From Coprinus comatus (Eukaryota; Basidiomycota; Agaricomycetes; Agaricales; Agaricaceae): a DNA stretch of 64,000 nt. Positions within the stretch are counted from its first letter, which is position 1. The number at the start of each line of letters is the position of its first letter. The DNA lies in contig JAWPGT010000004.1 in NCBI GenBank assembly GCA_034638255.1, positions 124,001-188,000 on the forward strand, read 5' to 3'. The position numbers and the translations under genes were made by a program. Under the pieces are notes generated by a model that was not told where the DNA came from, did not search any database, and was given only the letters and a program-made list of their open reading frames with translations. Shown one piece after another: positions 1 to 10,683 of this stretch.

Positions 1-3000
1 CCAAAATCCATGACACGCGCATCAATAGCATCACTCGCTGGTACATCAACTGGTCGATCGCTACTATGGATACACATATGTCTCCTCTTTTGGGTTTCTT
101 TATCATGGATGGCCACGCTTCTTTGGATATGTCATGGGGCTTTTAATCTTCGTTTAGCAAGTATTGCCGCCATACGCAAGCAGGAAACACCAGAGAATGA
201 AGCGAATACTATCCATTATCCACATCCTCATCCTCAGTACGGCTTTTCTGACGTACCTTCGTCCGACCAGAACCATCCAAATCGAGGGCTACGTTTGCGA
301 ACTGTAATGGTTACTAATTTGCCATCCAATCTCCGGAACGAAAGGGACCTAAAAGAATATTTCGAATATTATATGAGCCGTAAAGTCGAGAAACCCTCAA
401 TGGGACTGACGTCATCGACTCAGCCAGGTTTCTTGAACAAATCCTTCGCCTTTCTTTTCAACCGCGCCAAACGTCTACCTGTACACATTAATCCATTATT
501 ACCTCAAGGTGGTGATAAATCACAAACGGATGATACCTCGCATGACTTGGGCAAGCGCAAAGAGGGTCCACCAATGCCGATAATTGAACGAGTTGTCGTA
601 GCTCGAAAAATGACAGAACTGGCATCACTGTTGGAACGCAGGGAGGATATTCTTCGCCTCCTTGAAACAGCTCATATCAAACTTGCCAACAAAGCATTAT
701 CAGCGGTCAAAACTGCGATGGAACGACAATCTGCCAGGAAGCCCTTAGGACACAGTCTCAGTATATCTAAGGCTGCACAGATAGCACGACATCGTAGGTC
801 TACATTGACAAGTGATGTGGAAACCGGTTGTCAAGATATCCTAGATGAAGAGATTCGCATGAGACAACTCATTAAAGTACTTGGTCCGTTTGTCGACGAA
901 TTTCAAGTTGAAGATTCTTTGGCATTGCGTTCCAAGAAGGCTTGGTCGAAGACATCCCAGCATGCCTTCAGGAAACTGGTTAACCGCGGTTCGGAATCCA
1001 ACGCTTCTAATTCACCCACCCCTGAATATCCCCCGGTAAATCGGGACAAAAAGCCTCGTCCTCCTCACACAATATGGGACGCATTGCTCAGTCTGCCCAG
1101 AAGTAGTTTGGATGCACATCAACCACTCGTCAATCTCAATCATCTCTTTCGTGGAAAGACGGTGCCCTCTATTGATTACTATACGGCGAAACTCAACCTA
1201 TTAACATCCCTCATTACGGAACAACGCGCCAAATCTACCTCTGATTTTGAACCAGTCTCTACAGCATTTGTTACATTTGCTGATCCTGCTGATGCGCGAA
1301 GGGCTTGTAAGTACCTTGCGGTTCATCCCAACAATCCTCTGGCATGTCTAGTAACGATGGCACCAATGTACCATGATTTGGACTGGCTGCGCGTCATGAA
1401 ATCCTCTTTCAATGCTGAGGTCAGTGTTATAATAGTTGTAAACAATGACTAGTCATCTGAATTAAACACTTTAAATTAGTTTGTCAAAGATTGGGTTGTT
1501 AATATTGGCGTCTGGTTGGTTTTTATGATGCAGCATCACGTTTTTATGCTTACCGTTTTCAGGGGATTTACGCTATTTTGGTTGTTTCCTGTATCGCTTC
1601 TCGTGGGTTTGGTTTCAATTCGTAACATCAGTTTATTCTGGCCAAGCTTGGTAAGATTTTTCTTTCCTTTGCTTTGATGAATATTTATCATCCTCAACCT
1701 GCCTTTAGAAACGCTATCTGGACCATCACCCATGGGAATCGGAGGTGATTCAGTCATTCCTGCCGACCGTTCTCGTTGCATTACTCGCTCTCCTCATTCC
1801 TCTTATCCTCCTCTTGATCGCTAAGAAAGCACATACTATTACGACTCTTTCTGCACTCCAAGACCGCATCATGACGCGTTATTACAAGTTTTTGATTGTT
1901 AATGTGCTTGTTTTCTTTTGTGTGGGAACCGTTGCATTACAATCCTTCCTTCAATCTTTCAAGGCGACCGAGACCGAACGACCGGATATATTGCACATAG
2001 TCACCGATAGTTTCCCAGATGCCGGTCCATTCTATGTTGGCTGGCGTGAGTTTAAACTTTTGCCTCAAATGATTCAGGTACTGAATCCATGAAGTTATTT
2101 TCACAACAGCTATGCATGGGGGGTTCGAATTGTGTCTTCGTACGTCATTCAAGCTTATATTCTGTTTAGTTGAGTTGACAAACTAACAAATTTCCTTTGT
2201 AGTTGGGGTTGGTACAAACAATTTTAACAAAAACACAAAAACTGACATCAGCGGATAGCTTCCTCTCATAATGTATCCTTCTACAAAAAAACAGGTCACA
2301 CTGTATGATATAATTGTGATCTTCCATACTTATATATCAACTCATTACCTACTTTTAGGAGGAAGAGAGCGGTTGGAATTCGACCCCGCACCTTCAATTA
2401 TTACTGTGAGTGCATATGATTCCGCCCCAGAAACCCGTGGCCAAAACCCTTTCAGATTGGCTCCCCAATCATTTATTGGTTCTTCATGTCTTACTCTTGT
2501 TTTCCGTATTAAATCCTTTTGTATTGCCATTTGGAGCATTGTATTTTTTCGTGCAATCTGGTACGTGCCCAAATACCACATCGCGAAATCACATCTCACA
2601 TCTGTCCCCAGGCGTAATTAAGAATGCAGTAAGTCCTTTTGCCGAGCACATCAAATCAACGTATTCATTCTATTCCGTTACTGTCAAGCTGATCCATGTC
2701 TATGCCAAAAATTATGAAGGAAATGGTCAACTTTTATTAATTCGCATTGTTCGATACTCCCTTGATGGTTAGTCTTTTGGATAAATATATCGATACCGTA
2801 TAGAACACTCACCGACGTGCATAGGTCTACTTTTATCTCAGGTATGCGTAACAAAAATTTAACTATCTTAAAGTAAACTCATCGCGTGCCGCTCTCCGAA
2901 GGCCGTTTTCCTTGCATACATGGTGGTGCTCAAGAAAAAGGCAAATGTGGGGCTCGCTTCGGTACTGATTATATTTACTGTTTTTATTAAATTATTGTGG

Positions 3001-4431
3001 GTTCTCAGAAATTCATTGTGTTTCTCGACTGACAATACCTCCAGAATGACGAGAATATGTCGTGTGCAATTTGAACGCCAAGATATTCTTGAAGCAGATA
3101 TTCTCTGCAATGGCAAGTCATGGGAAGAATCCCCAATTGCCAGTAATGAACAGCTAGGTACAGAAGACGAGGCGAGGTCTACGATGCAGGAACAGGAAGC
3201 TCGTCGACTCATCCGGCATTCAAGACAATTGTCTCGTTTGCCCTTATCAATCATGACTTGGAAACTTCCCGAATGGGTCAAGTTCTCATACAGCTCGATG
3301 AAAGGACGGCCTCATTACCCCCAGCGGCGACCGCCAAATCCATTTGGCCCGCATGGACAATCATTCTCGCGGCTTAATTCACGATCACTAGAAAATCAAA
3401 ATGTCTCCCAAGTTGCTGATTCCGAAGTTCACTTTACATCATCATACTTCGGAAATTCTATTCCCGACATTGACCATTCTCCGAGCTCTCATAGTGTCGC
3501 TTCTCCTACTTTCGACACAAGACCCGTTGTTTCACATCCTCCTCCAATACCATGGGACGATCAAACAACCCCGGATCTACCTTATGACAACCCATACTAT
3601 ACCCGGACAATCGATAATGTCTTGTGGTTACCCCGTAATCCCTGCGGTGTACCAGACCTCGGTGACACTGTTGATATGAAAACATCCTTAACGGTTGAAG
3701 TATCTGCTGGACAATTGGGGGCATGGCCGGCAGTATTTGTCCAAGCCCCCACATTTGGTGAAATGACCCAGACAGACAGTCCCTTAGCTGCTCCTTCCGA
3801 ACGATCATTTCTTGTTGCAGCTACATCACCATCGCTATCGGGCATACCCATACTAGATCCCGATGGAACAGAAGAAATTGATTTACCAATGGCAATTGCG
3901 AAACGGGTGCAAAATAAAGGAGAAGAAGTGGAATATATTGCACCACCGCGCAAAGCTTTAGGGCGTGGCAGACTGAGCGGAGCGGAGAAAAGTACGCACA
4001 GTGTTGCTACGGGTGCCAGTCCCCGCCATGCGAGCAATTTAGATGCTCCTCCTGTCGCTTATCGCATCTGGTCAGACGGTTCTCAACGAGTGGTTCGCGG
4101 TCGATCTCATTCTATAATGTCGGCCTTGCAACTCCCAGCCCCTCTGCGTCATGCGATGTCTGACCAGGAACTGGGCTTACGCATTGATAATCATAATATG
4201 GTCGACGCTACCTCAATTGGCGCATCCTCTGGTCTATCATCGACACCCAACCAGCAAGTATTACATACATCACGATCCCAAAACCTTTCAGCACGACAGG
4301 CTATTTTCCACGAAGTTCTCGCGGAGGAACAGGATGCCTATGAAAATCGCGTCGAGCAAGAAGCAGTGGAATCGAAGTCACGAATGCAAAAGTCATGGTT
4401 AACATCTTGGATGTTTAGTGAATTGCGGTGA
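1..4431 (+). CDS. CSC1/OSCA-like stress-gated cation channel (RSN1/PHM7 family), 5' partial
   Basis: This is the 3' part of a multi-pass channel that passes cations, including calcium, in response to osmotic or mechanical stress. The frame is open from base 1, so the N-terminus lies outside the window. It starts near the third N-terminal membrane helix, followed by the cytosolic PHM7 region (TVMVTNLPSNLRNERDL, about 300-360). A spliced membrane core follows, including LLLIAKKAHTIT and AMHGGFEL. The family motif KRAVGIRPRTFNYYW is rebuilt across an intron that opens near 2406. Next come WLPNHLLVLHVLL, VLPFGALYFFVQ and AVFLAYMVVLKKKAN. The last exon (to the TGA at 4429-4431) is a long polar cytosolic tail. 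At least eight short introns are needed, for example 1420-1479 and 2046-2094. The splice near 2130-2210 is the least certain join. The family call is secure; the substrate is inferred from the family. Confidence 0.9.
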
Positions 4432-4450
4432 CCAATGAACATTAATGAAT

Positions 4451-4456
4451 AATAAA
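4451..4456 (+). terminator. AATAAA polyadenylation-like signal of the CSC1-like gene
   Basis: A perfect AATAAA lies 20 bases after the stop codon of the channel gene. Its position suits a fungal 3'-end element, but fungal poly(A) signals are loose and this was seen by eye only. Confidence 0.35.
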
Positions 4457-4718
4457 TACGGAGTTTCTTTACACGTCTATTTTGCATTTTTGATACCCCA
4501 CGGAATAATTCATTTCTATCTCAATACACGAATACACCGTGTTACAATATGAATTAACATGTACCTTTGCGCATGACTATGTTCCTCTATCAAACGACAA
4601 CGCTACCGATCCGAACTTCTACTCTAATTTTCCGAGGCCGACATTTCTCCCTTAACCGATCTTCTGAAATATGCGAGGGTGAGCCGATATTGATCACTTG
4701 AACTTAGCAACTGGGTAC

Positions 4719-4725
4719 ATAAATA
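4719..4725 (+). promoter_or_regulatory. TATA-like box of the GH131 gene
   Basis: ATAAATA lies about 45 bases before the ATG of the GH131 glucanase in the 337-base gap after the channel gene. The spacing suits a TATA element with a short leader. Otherwise nothing is recognisable in the gap. Confidence 0.4.
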
Positions 4726-4768
4726 TGGGAGTGAATGGAAGTCCCGAGTATTGTCGAGACTCTCAAAT

Positions 4769-6119
4769 ATGTTTTCCTGGACTCTGACTATTCTGGCTAC
4801 ATTGACCGTAGGTGTCCAAGCAGGCACCAAGGTTTGGGATGGAAGTTTCAATCCTTTCACTACTGCTACGGATTTCGATAAATGTGAGTATTACAAACGT
4901 CAAAATAATTGCATTAGCTTAATCTCCTCTAGGGTCATGGGCTAACCAAGTCGGTACCTACCAATGGGTTAGTATAGTCAACCCATTAATAAGCATTTTA
5001 CTGAACAGAAATGACTTTCTAGTACATCCACGGTAGTCAAGCTACTTCCCACTACTTGGCGCTTTCACCCTCCTACAAGAACCCAGCTCATACTAGTGAG
5101 AACAATGGTTTGAAGATGACCATCGACTCCACTGCTACTTGGAATTCCAACATGGAGAGAGCCGAGTTGATTCCTCAAACAACTGCCAACCTCGGAACTG
5201 GCAACCTTTTCTACCATTTCTCTGTTAAGAGGTCAAATACTAATGCTCCTGACGTACGTGCCTGTAAATTTCGCATCCTTCCATTATGAATGGCTCTTGA
5301 CTTATTTTTCCTTCTGTAGTCAACATTGGAGCATCAAGTTTGCTTCTTTGAGAGTCACTTCACTGAGGTTTGTGATTGAAATAGTGTGTGACAAAGTTTA
5401 CACTAATTCCTTAATTTAGTTGAAGTATGGTGTTGGTTCAAACCCTAGGAACCTTGTATGGATGGTTGGCGGCGTCGAGAAATGGAGCACCAGCTTCACT
5501 GCTGATACCTGGTTCAACTTTGCATACGATATCAACGTGAGTGAACACTGGAGAGTGATAATATCCCGAGAGTACCAGTCTGATAAATCCCATTAGTTCT
5601 CCTCCTCGACTGTTGGGCTCTGGGCTTCCACTGGCTCTTCTCCTCTTACCAAAGTGGTACAAAATATCGCAGCAAGCACCTCCACCAACTCTGCTGACTG
5701 GCATCTTGGTGTCCTCCGCATAGTGAATACCCCTACTCCTGAAGACTGGTACTTCAGCGGTGTTTACATCGAAAACGGCCCTATCACTACCACTATTGGA
5801 TCAGGTGGTGGTACTGGTACTACCACGGATACTTCAGGAACCCCACTCCCAACTACAACCATCTCAACCACGACTACCGCGTCGGGACCTACCCAGACTC
5901 ATTGGGGTCAATGTGGAGGTAACGTCGCCATGTAAATATTGTAGAATCATCCGTTGTACTGACTTGAGCATCTTTGCAAAGGAAATGGGTACACTGGCCC
6001 AACCACATGCGCTAGCCCATATACTTGCATTGCGGTTTCTCCCCCCTATTACTATCAGGTACGCGATAACAACGTTGAGGAAATTTAACATTTATTAATT
6101 TATTGTACAGTGCCAATGA
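4769..6119 (+). CDS. Secreted GH131 beta-glucanase with C-terminal CBM1
   Basis: This is a secreted enzyme of glycoside hydrolase family 131, a fungal family active on beta-1,3/1,4/1,6-glucans and cellulose. The ATG at 4769 starts a signal peptide (MFSWTLTILATLTVGVQA), and the mature domain begins GTKVWDGSFNPF. Eight exons were joined: 4769-4882, 4933-4967, 5023-5253, 5320-5367, 5420-5536, 5597-5918, 5982-6058 and 6111-6119. The catalytic domain runs to about VYIENGP. A Gly/Ser/Thr linker follows, then a fungal-type CBM1 (HWGQCGGNGYTGPTTC, YTCIAVSPPYYYQCQ) with its cysteines and aromatic face. The last coding exon is only 9 bases (Cys-Gln-stop). The architecture points to plant cell wall or fungal wall glucan breakdown. 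The family call rests on overall similarity that I recall, not on a search. Confidence 0.9.
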
Positions 6120-6263
6120 AGAATTTGAAGCCATAAGGAAGAGCGTAGCTCGTCTATGGCGGGTTCCCATCTTTATTACAGCAGCGTACTGGAAAATTAA
6201 TACTTGCCTTTACTTTGTTTCAGCCAGACCTGAATGAGATATACGTTAGAATCAAGCTATATT

Positions 6264-7010
6264 TCACTTATGAGGGGGTTTACCAATGACACCGCAAGCA
6301 ATCCTTGGCCCAGCATTACCAGTTTTGAAAGACTCTTCATTGCCCCCTCTTCCTAAATCATCTATACCCTTGTGGAGAATAATAGCTCGCCTGCCGTGGG
6401 TGAGATTTTGAATCATTACCCTGGAATATTGGGAGAAAGACAGATGTTCGTACCCAATAATACTATGTGCCCCATTGAGTGATATTACATTATCCTCAAA
6501 TTGAAATTTAGCTTCTCCTTTATCGTCGGATTGAATGTTCCCTAAATCTCCTACATGGCGTTCATGATCACTAGGACCGCCGTGTTTCTTCCCCTGGGGA
6601 TTGAAATGGGGACCCGCCGAAGTGCAACCTTCAGTGAGGTCACCCCAGACGCTGAGGGACCATGAGAAACTATTGTAGATCAAATTCGACCGCATATACG
6701 CACTGGACGTGACATCCACGCTTCGCGTTGGGGGGCAGCCCTTTTACATCACCTATGATAGTGACTGGGCCATGTGGAGAGGTTTGTTCAAAACGGAGGT
6801 GGCCATTGACATCTGATCCAGGTTCTGGTCTCAAGACGACGACAGCCTAACAGCTGTTTAAAAAACAAATGAGAAGTGGAGTGACTGGAGTGTACCTTGG
6901 TAGCGACTGGGGCTGGAGCTTGACTCATTGCGTGGGCGTAATAGTAATAACCAGTTCCTAGAGCTGTAGCTGCGGCAGTACCAGCAATGTAACGACGAGT
7001 AGAGTCCATG
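6264..7010 (-). CDS. Membrane-anchored Cu/Zn superoxide dismutase
   Basis: This is a Cu/Zn superoxide dismutase that converts superoxide to peroxide and oxygen. The N-terminus ([20 protein letters not shown], then YYYYAHAM) is a basic start followed by a hydrophobic segment, so a membrane anchor or organelle targeting sequence is likely. The SOD domain starts at [10 protein letters not shown] after an intron. After splicing, all metal ligands are present: HVH of CHVHVWGD, the bridging His of AGPHFNP, His and Asp of the KHGGP and RHVGDLG region, and the last copper His in IILHKGIDD. The disulfide cysteines (GCTSAG, ACGVIG) are also kept. The protein ends GKPPHK. It lies only 127 bases downstream of a second SOD on the same strand, so the pair looks like a tandem duplication whose N-termini have diverged. 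The cellular compartment is inferred. Confidence 0.87.
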
Positions 7011-7137
7011 GTCAAAAAGTCTCAGTGTATTGTTCTCACTGAGCTTGTGTGACATAACGTTGAGACAAATATAGATAGATAGTGCTGCTGCTAGAAAGTA
7101 CATGATTATACACAAATTATACACGACCTACCGATAG

Positions 7138-7954
7138 TTAGAACGCAGGGTTGTTTAAGCATCGTAACAACTCACCAATCACTCCACATGCGGACCTTGC
7201 ACCAGCATTTCCTGTCTTCAGAGAATCCGCATTGCCACCGAGACCCAAATCGTCAATTCCCTGAGTCATCAAGACTTAACACTGTTTGAATAAATTAAAT
7301 TATTCGAAACCTACCGCATGGACAACGACAGCCCGCCTGATGGAAAACGTGAGTACAGAATCCCCAACACAGTGGGATGGAAATTCGACATACCCAATGA
7401 TGCTGTTGTATCCATTGAGAGAGATTTGCTCGTCTTCGAATGTAAATATAGCTACACCATTGCCATCGGTCTTGATGTTTCCCAAGTCGCCGACATGACG
7501 TTCGCGAGCCCATGGAGCACCATGGTTTTTGTTGTAGGGATTAAAGTGTGGTCCAGCAGAAGTGCAACTGTCTGTCAGATTCCCGGATTGGCTAAGGAGC
7601 AAGTAGTACATCATTAGTACATTTGTAAGATCCAGGAAAACTTACTGAACATGGAAACCGTGTTGGCCGTTAACCATTAAACCATTCACGACACCGCTTA
7701 CAGTGACGGGACCCCATTTATACTGTTGTTCAAATGCAACAGTGCCAGTAACACCGGAGGGACCACTGAGTACGACAATCGCCTATGATGTTGAAACGTT
7801 GAATGTTGATCATTGGTCGAAATCATTCCAAAAACAGATACATCGCAAGGACAAATACCTTGGTGCTCATTTGTTGATTACCACGTGCCACTACAGTGGT
7901 TATCATTGCAACGGCAGCAATAACAGAAGTGAAGAAATTCTTGGTAGCAAACAT
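7138..7954 (-). CDS. Secreted Cu/Zn superoxide dismutase
   Basis: This is a Cu/Zn superoxide dismutase with a typical secretion signal ([20 protein letters not shown], then VVA before the likely cut). The domain begins [13 protein letters not shown] after the first intron. Metal ligands are intact: HVH in [28 protein letters not shown] and VVVHAGIDD. The disulfide cysteines lie in DSCTSAG and SACGVIG. At least four introns are needed. The last readable frame ends [15 protein letters not shown] at a TAA (7138-7140). A GTGAGT donor sits exactly after GVI, so splicing there would extend the protein into the leader of the next gene; I prefer the unspliced end. An extracellular or cell-wall role in superoxide defence is inferred from the signal peptide. 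Confidence 0.87.
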
Positions 7955-8315
7955 GGTCGGAGAGTGTGAGTAGCAGAGAGAGAAACCCAAGAGAAACAAG
8001 GAGTCACAGGGGCTTTTTATTGGGCTTCTGGCGTCCGTGAGGCGAACATGATGCATGAGGTAAGTTGAACAATTGAAGTGTTGGGCCATTCATTGGCGCC
8101 GGGCGCCCAACTTTTGACTGTGGTATTTTTCAGGGTTGGTAAATAAATTTGAAATCGACTCGAAGCGCTAGAAAAAAATGCTCTAGAAAGCCACAGGGAC
8201 CAATGGGAAGCCCCTGGAAGCCCAATAACGCTTGGGAACAATGTCAAACCAGGTTCGTAATACCTGCCTTCAATGGGTACCGACCTTTCCACGGTAATGA
8301 AGCTATCATGTGCAG

Positions 8316-8369
8316 GGCTATACCCAGGCTATACCCAGGCTATACCAAGGCTATACCAAGGCCATACTT
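8316..8369. repeat. Five tandem copies of an 11-base unit (ggctataccca)
   Basis: Units start at 8316, 8327, 8338, 8349 and 8360. The first two read ggctataccca, the next two ggctataccaa, and the last is degenerate (ggccatactt). This is a minisatellite-like repeat in the shared upstream region of the secreted SOD and the first esterase. Confidence 0.85.
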
Positions 8370-8575
8370 TGTATGACTAGGGATTCCAAGAGTCTCTTAA
8401 TCCCTGAAACATAACACGGTTGGAGATTAGGTAGTGTAATCAAAGAGTTTTGAACGTTCCTTTAGATTTGCCAAGTCGCGCGTATATGGCAGATAATTGT
8501 GTTACTGGATCGGACTCATCCAGCCTCGTAAAGATGTTCCCACTCGCGTCCATAACTATCGACATGGACCAGCCT

Positions 8576-8583
8576 TATAAATA
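8576..8583 (+). promoter_or_regulatory. TATA box of the first GDSL esterase
   Basis: A perfect TATAAATA lies 45 bases before the ATG at 8628, in the expected position for a TATA-driven secretome gene. Confidence 0.55.
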
Positions 8584-8627
8584 CAGCCAGTAATCATACA
8601 AAGTCTCCCATATAACGCTACTCCAGC

Positions 8628-10113
8628 ATGAAGATTATCTTTGGAGTGTTACAATTCCTGGGTCTGTTAACATTCTCGTATTGTTTCCCAGCAACATCCT
8701 TTAATTGGGGTCGAATCGAATATTTGTATGCTTTTGGGGACTCGTATTCTTTTGTTCCTGGAACCTTTGGTCTTCCGCGTTTCAGGTAACAAATTTGTGA
8801 CCCAATGATGATATGTGTGTATCAATTGACTTCTTCAAGTTTCATCGGAGACAGAACGAGATTGGCCTTCACTAGAGAGCAACTACTGACTAGTAAGATT
8901 ATCGGTAATCAGGTATGTCATATGTAGTTCTCGAGTATGGCCTTTCCATATTTAATAAGAATATCCTCAGACTAGTTCCGGTGGTTCCAACTGGGTAAAT
9001 AACATTATACCCATCCAATTTTTCACCAACTTAACGAGGCTGAAATAACAAATATTTTAGCTAGAGTATCTAACGGGATGCTTCGAAGGCTTGCCATCGT
9101 CCTGTCCAAGACAACTTTGGGACTTCGCCCATGGAGGAGCTGATATTGATAGCAATTTGTTCGTCTAGTTAAAGTATTAAGTGATCAAATCCAGATTAAC
9201 ACAAATACCCCTTCATAGGCTGTCGCCTTCTCGGCCTACTACTGTCCCGTTAAATTTCCAAGTTCAACAATGGCTCGACTATGCCGCAAATATTCTTCCG
9301 CGGCCTGCTTCAAAGACACTCACGACATGGTGGATGGGGATTAATGATTGTACTCATGCAACTAATAACCGGTCCGTGAGTCGATCAGTGATAATTTTGG
9401 AACTTGATATTATCAAGCTATATTCACATTACCCTATACTGATTTAGATCACGGATATGGATGCATTTATAGACGCAGACCTCGAGGCCTACTTCAACAT
9501 AATAGTATGTCATACCCTATCCGAGTTTACTAGTTTATTATAAAACATGCCTGAAATATTACGATTTAGGGAAGAACGGCTCGGAAAGGACTTAGGTCAC
9601 ATTTAATCCTGAACGTACCACCAATAGATAGGTCTCCATTCGCGGAGACTATTCTCACAGGACCAGCAGGACTTAAAGAAACAATTGCGCGTTTCAACGA
9701 GAAACTCGCCATTCATGTTCAGAAGTATGCAAATGACAACCCAGGTAAGGATATTACAAGAGTTGTAAATATAATCATAATTACAACCAACTTATCACAG
9801 GTCAACATGTCATGTTTTTTGACGCTGCTGCTATTTTTATACACATCCTCGACAACCCTGCAGAATTTGGGCTAAACGACACCACTAGGTAAACTACATC
9901 ATTCTTCCCTGTCGGTGCATAATACGAGGTTATCTTTGGACAGTTTCTGTACTGGTTGTCCCGATGAGCGACGATTCTTTTGGCATAGTAAGTGTTCAAT
10001 CATCAAGTTTGGCGATAAGATGATGATATATGATCTTAGATGATGAGCACCCCACCGAGCATATACACAGGGTGTTAGCCAGCGAAATGGACAAATTTCT
10101 CAGCGACAATTAG
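8628..10113 (+). CDS. Secreted GDSL/SGNH esterase (CE16-like), copy 1
   Basis: This is a secreted serine esterase of the SGNH/GDSL superfamily, most like fungal carbohydrate esterase family 16 acetylesterases that remove acetyl groups from sugars. It has a signal peptide (MKIIFGVLQFLGLLTFSYC). Block I is YAFGDSYSFVPG with the catalytic Ser. SGGSNWLEYLTGC and WDFAHGGADID follow, then block III (TTWWMGINDC). The catalytic Asp and His sit in FFWHNDEHPTEHIHR near the C-terminus. The protein ends KFLSDN at the TAG 10111-10113. About nine short introns split the gene. The downstream paralogue shares motifs and exon pattern, so the two arose by tandem duplication. Substrate specificity is not visible from the sequence. 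Confidence 0.86.
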
Positions 10114-10683
10114 CTACAAAGGTCGCGTATTGTAACGCCGGTGACGCCGTAGCCACACTCGAATTAATTATATACTCGAATCACCAGAAAAAAATCAACA
10201 ATGTCTTCGTTAACTCAAATGAATGCGACTGGAAGTGCCAGAGTGCCAGTACACTATTTAAAATCGGTGATGATAGTAATAATAAGGCTGAATTTATACC
10301 CCCGCCGGAATATCAAGTCACTGACTCATGGGGTCAGAGAGTATATCAACGTCTAACCAACCACTGGCACTTCATATCTATTTAACTTTAATGGAACAAT
10401 TCTTCGATTTCACCTGTATTTATCACCACCGGCATCCAGTGATAAGACGACTACCGTTACTTGATCAATGTACATGAATAACTATCTACCACGGATTCTT
10501 CTGATTACCACGTAGAATCAACTTTTGCTAGTCATTTGAGAATCGAAAATTGTCACCTGATGAAAATTCTTGACAGTCCGGACCGCTCATTTTTACCACT
10601 GCCTGGAAGCCGCTCGCTTATATAGTGCTAATATAAAGTAACAGTATGTGAAGCATATAGTATTTTTCGACTTTGTACACACG
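10114..10683. other. Intergenic region between the two esterases
   Basis: No gene is seen. It should hold the 3' end of copy 1 and the promoter of copy 2, including TATATAG at 10619-10625, about 60 bases before the copy 2 ATG. Confidence 0.5.

Larger units (their letters stand above)
7955..8627. other. Divergent intergenic region between SOD and esterase
   Basis: No gene is seen. The region holds the promoter of the secreted SOD (leftward; ATAAAAAG on the minus strand near 8012-8019), a short tandem repeat at 8316-8369, and the TATA box of the first esterase (8576-8583). Confidence 0.6.

Noticed and set aside
2868..4037. Minus-strand frames opposite the last exons of the CSC1-like channel
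   Set aside because: The plus strand is clearly coding here; the antisense frames have no similarity or initiation context.
5435..5455. GGTTCAAACCC, resembling a tRNA B-box
   Set aside because: It lies inside the GH131 coding sequence and no A-box or cloverleaf arms surround it. No convincing tRNA was found anywhere in the window.
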